Part shown: positions 62,098-64,000 of the stretch, one piece after another
How the letters are laid out: every line of letters starts with the position of its first letter
Position numbering within the stretch: the first letter of the stretch is position 1
Source: Cichorium intybus
Taxonomy: Eukaryota; Streptophyta; Magnoliopsida; Asterales; Asteraceae
Assembly (NCBI GenBank): GCA_023525715.1
Contig: CM042012.1
Location: 60,495,705-60,559,704, forward strand
Direction: 5' to 3'
Length of the DNA stretch: 64,000 bases
Translations under genes and position numbers: made by a program
Notes under the pieces: model-generated
Databases searched by the model: none
The model's input: the letters and a program-made list of their open reading frames with translations, nothing else
What the model was told of the DNA's origin: nothing

Positions 62098-62113
62098 TTA
62101 AGGGGTAGATAAT
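62098..62113 (+). promoter_or_regulatory. LARD polypurine tract
   Basis: TTAAGGGGTAGATAAT directly before the 3' LTR. A similar GTTTAAGGGGTAGATGA occurs at about 60996-61012 inside the interior. Confidence 0.7.
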
Positions 62114-64000
62114 TGTGACAACAAAATTTTTTGTATAAATAAGAATTAAGTGTAAGTATATTTGATGTTAAGAATGATTGATGTCACATTTATTAAATGT
62201 ATAATTAAATGGCAAAATGGTCCAAGAAGGTAAAAGTATGGAAGCTTATGTCTTAAGACCTCTTATTAAGTCATAATGAAGTTGTTTCTTTATCTGAAAA
62301 TGACATAAGGGAAGAATGTGAATTAAGGGACTATAAGTGAAAAGTTTATTGTACAAACTTTGGAAATTAATATCTCGAAATCTAAGAGGAATTGGGAAAA
62401 AGTTATCAAGATGACTTTGGTAATATTTGAGATAATAAGAAGATAGGAAAAAGATTCAGGCCGTTTGGAGTTATAACGAATAAGTTATGAAGGTTTTAAG
62501 ATGGTCTAAAAGTGAAAAATGACCAAAGGGTCATTTTCAAGGATTGATAGTGGAAAATCTATTAAGAATCAGACTTAAGTCAGTAGAAGAAAGTTGTAAA
62601 GCGCATTCCCACCTTTCTATAGGTATAAAATTTGTAAAATTTGGACGTCGGTTGTAGAAGTTATGACCTTGGTTCTTTCTTTTTTTCTTTTTTTTTTCTT
62701 TGAAAGGCAAAGCCTTAAATTAATAGGGGAAGATCAAGAAAATTTTATATGTAAAAGTTTGAATATTTTCCAAGGCATGAATTTAAGGGCATTTTGGTAA
62801 TTTGTACGAAATCCACCCAAATCAAAACTAGGTAAAAGCTATGGTCGCGTTTTATGTTTCAGTGGGCTGATCCTTGAGTAGAAAGACAAAAATCGGGAAT
62901 ATGGAAGCAAATAACACACGCGTCTGAATGGATGCGTGTTCATGAAAAATTGAGAATGAGAAAGAGAAATCGAGTGAGTTGGAAATCGAGATTCAGAAAG
63001 GGATTTAGAGGGAGAAAGGAAAAAGGGAAACAGAGGATTCGAGAGAGAAAGAGATGGATCGCGATAGGAAAATCCAGACAGAAAGAAACCTGATACGCGT
63101 ATATGTGTGGAGCAATTGTGCGTGAAATCAGAAAGAGGAAACGGTGGAGTAAGAACTCGATAAAATACACTTCCAAATCTTGAAATCGAGATAGAGCAAG
63201 AGAGGGACAGATCGATATTGGCCTTTTGTCTCAAGATTTCCAGCAGCAAGACTAGACAGAAGAAAAGAAGATCAACGGGAGCAAGGGGAAAATGAGGCAG
63301 GAGGTCGGAGGTGAAGGCGGACGCCGGTGATGAGCCGGTGGTGGCTGGTGCTCCGATTTGCAGGTTGCTAAACAGATGTTTAAGCTCAATGCCTCTAATT
63401 TTCCAGCAATGATTCAAGTAGAGGTAAATCCTTTTGAGCCCTAGTTAAATCTTGAGTTTTGGAATCAAAATAATTGATGCATGATCAAATTTAGTGTTGG
63501 ATATTGAAATACATTGAAGTTGGGATCACATGATGGACAAAACTATACATATGATTGAGATTTAATCATGCATGATGAAATTGGGTTCATATTTTCTTTG
63601 AAATGCTTTATGTTAAGGGTCTTTTGCTTGGTGTTAAATTGGAATTGTGAAAGAAGCAAGAGAATGAAACTTGGCATTTATAAATTTGGACAGCTTTGAC
63701 TTTTCTGTCAAAGTCAAACCACAAGTCTAGAAATCAAATTGGTTTGGGTTAGGTTTGGTTTGTGTTGAAATTGGACTTGTATTCATGATATGCCATTAGT
63801 ATGGAACTAGAAACACCAAAGAATCAATAAAATGAAGGTAGTTAGCTTGGTGATAATCAAATGTCAAAAAGAGGAACAAGTTTGACTTTTATAAAGTCTA
63901 AATGAGACAAGAATGAAAATTGATCATTGTGATCAAGAAACTAGTTAAAGTATGATTCATGGGACATGCTTATACTTTAATATGGTAGCATTGGATTGGT
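62114..64000 (+). repeat. 3' LTR of the LARD element, partial (window edge)
   Basis: Matches 54708 onward. Has a roughly 58-bp insertion at about 62673-62731 and a 101-bp deletion at about 63519 relative to the 5' LTR, besides point differences. Confidence 0.9.
62673..62731 (-). mobile_element. Minimal LINE tail insertion inside the 3' LTR
   Basis: Absent from the 5' LTR. On the minus strand it reads TTAAGGCTTTGCCTTTCAAA followed by an A-rich run interrupted by G, resembling the 3' end and poly(A) of plant LINEs. It would be an extremely 5'-truncated copy. No clear target duplication. Confidence 0.45.

Overview
This window reads as repeat-rich nuclear DNA of a flowering plant. The evidence is a tnp2-type CACTA transposase with spliceosomal introns, Helitron termini, an Athila-like Ty3/gypsy element, a Tat-like gypsy element, Ty1/copia LTRs primed by initiator tRNA-Met, a PIF/Harbinger relic, and long (TA)n microsatellites. 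The species cannot be fixed from the sequence. I see no intact conventional host gene. The only candidate cellular-type genes are four small ORFs at 4.9-7.5 kb, and these may be transposon cargo.

Layout. 1-3885: 30-bp minisatellite in two blocks, split by a 0.7-kb unique spacer. 3886-4599: 111-bp tandem array. 4940-7527: four short genes (three charged helical proteins and one GRF zinc-finger protein), each with a TATA box at a sensible distance. 8334-12111: broken tnp2 transposase pseudogene, followed by subterminal-type repeats up to about 13470. 13471-14872: LINE reverse-transcriptase fragment. 14926-18270: Helitron with a second Helitron (15318-17043) nested inside. 18271-20962: AT-rich sequence with no recognised gene.

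20968-44093: a copia-type LTR element with TSD CTTTG. It keeps only a broken gag and a decayed trace of pol. Nested in it at 24834-40648 is an Athila-like element in the unusual form LTR-internal-LTR-internal-LTR, flanked by a single TSD, TCATG. Each internal unit has gag plus protease and an Athila ORF-1-type reading frame. Reverse transcriptase and integrase are absent, and both units share the same defects.

44099-46684: microsatellites and a foldback structure. 46685-51627: minus-strand Tat-like gypsy element with gag, protease and RT, lacking integrase. 51846-54467: PIF/Harbinger relic (TSD TTA) carrying a solo copia LTR (TSD TGTTC). 54708 to the window end: a LARD-type element with 4.2-kb LTRs and a 3.2-kb non-coding interior, its 3' LTR cut by the window edge.

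The elements do not form a pathway; they are a record of nested insertions. The observation I rate highest is a family of four long hairpins in the copia element (22427-22600, 41245-41317, 42244-42359). They have a conserved 22-nt apical segment and stems that differ in sequence but stay paired, which suggests a selected RNA or DNA structure. Next are the tandem Athila unit with its retrovirus-like splice layout, and paired GC-rich words shared by the copia and Athila-like elements.
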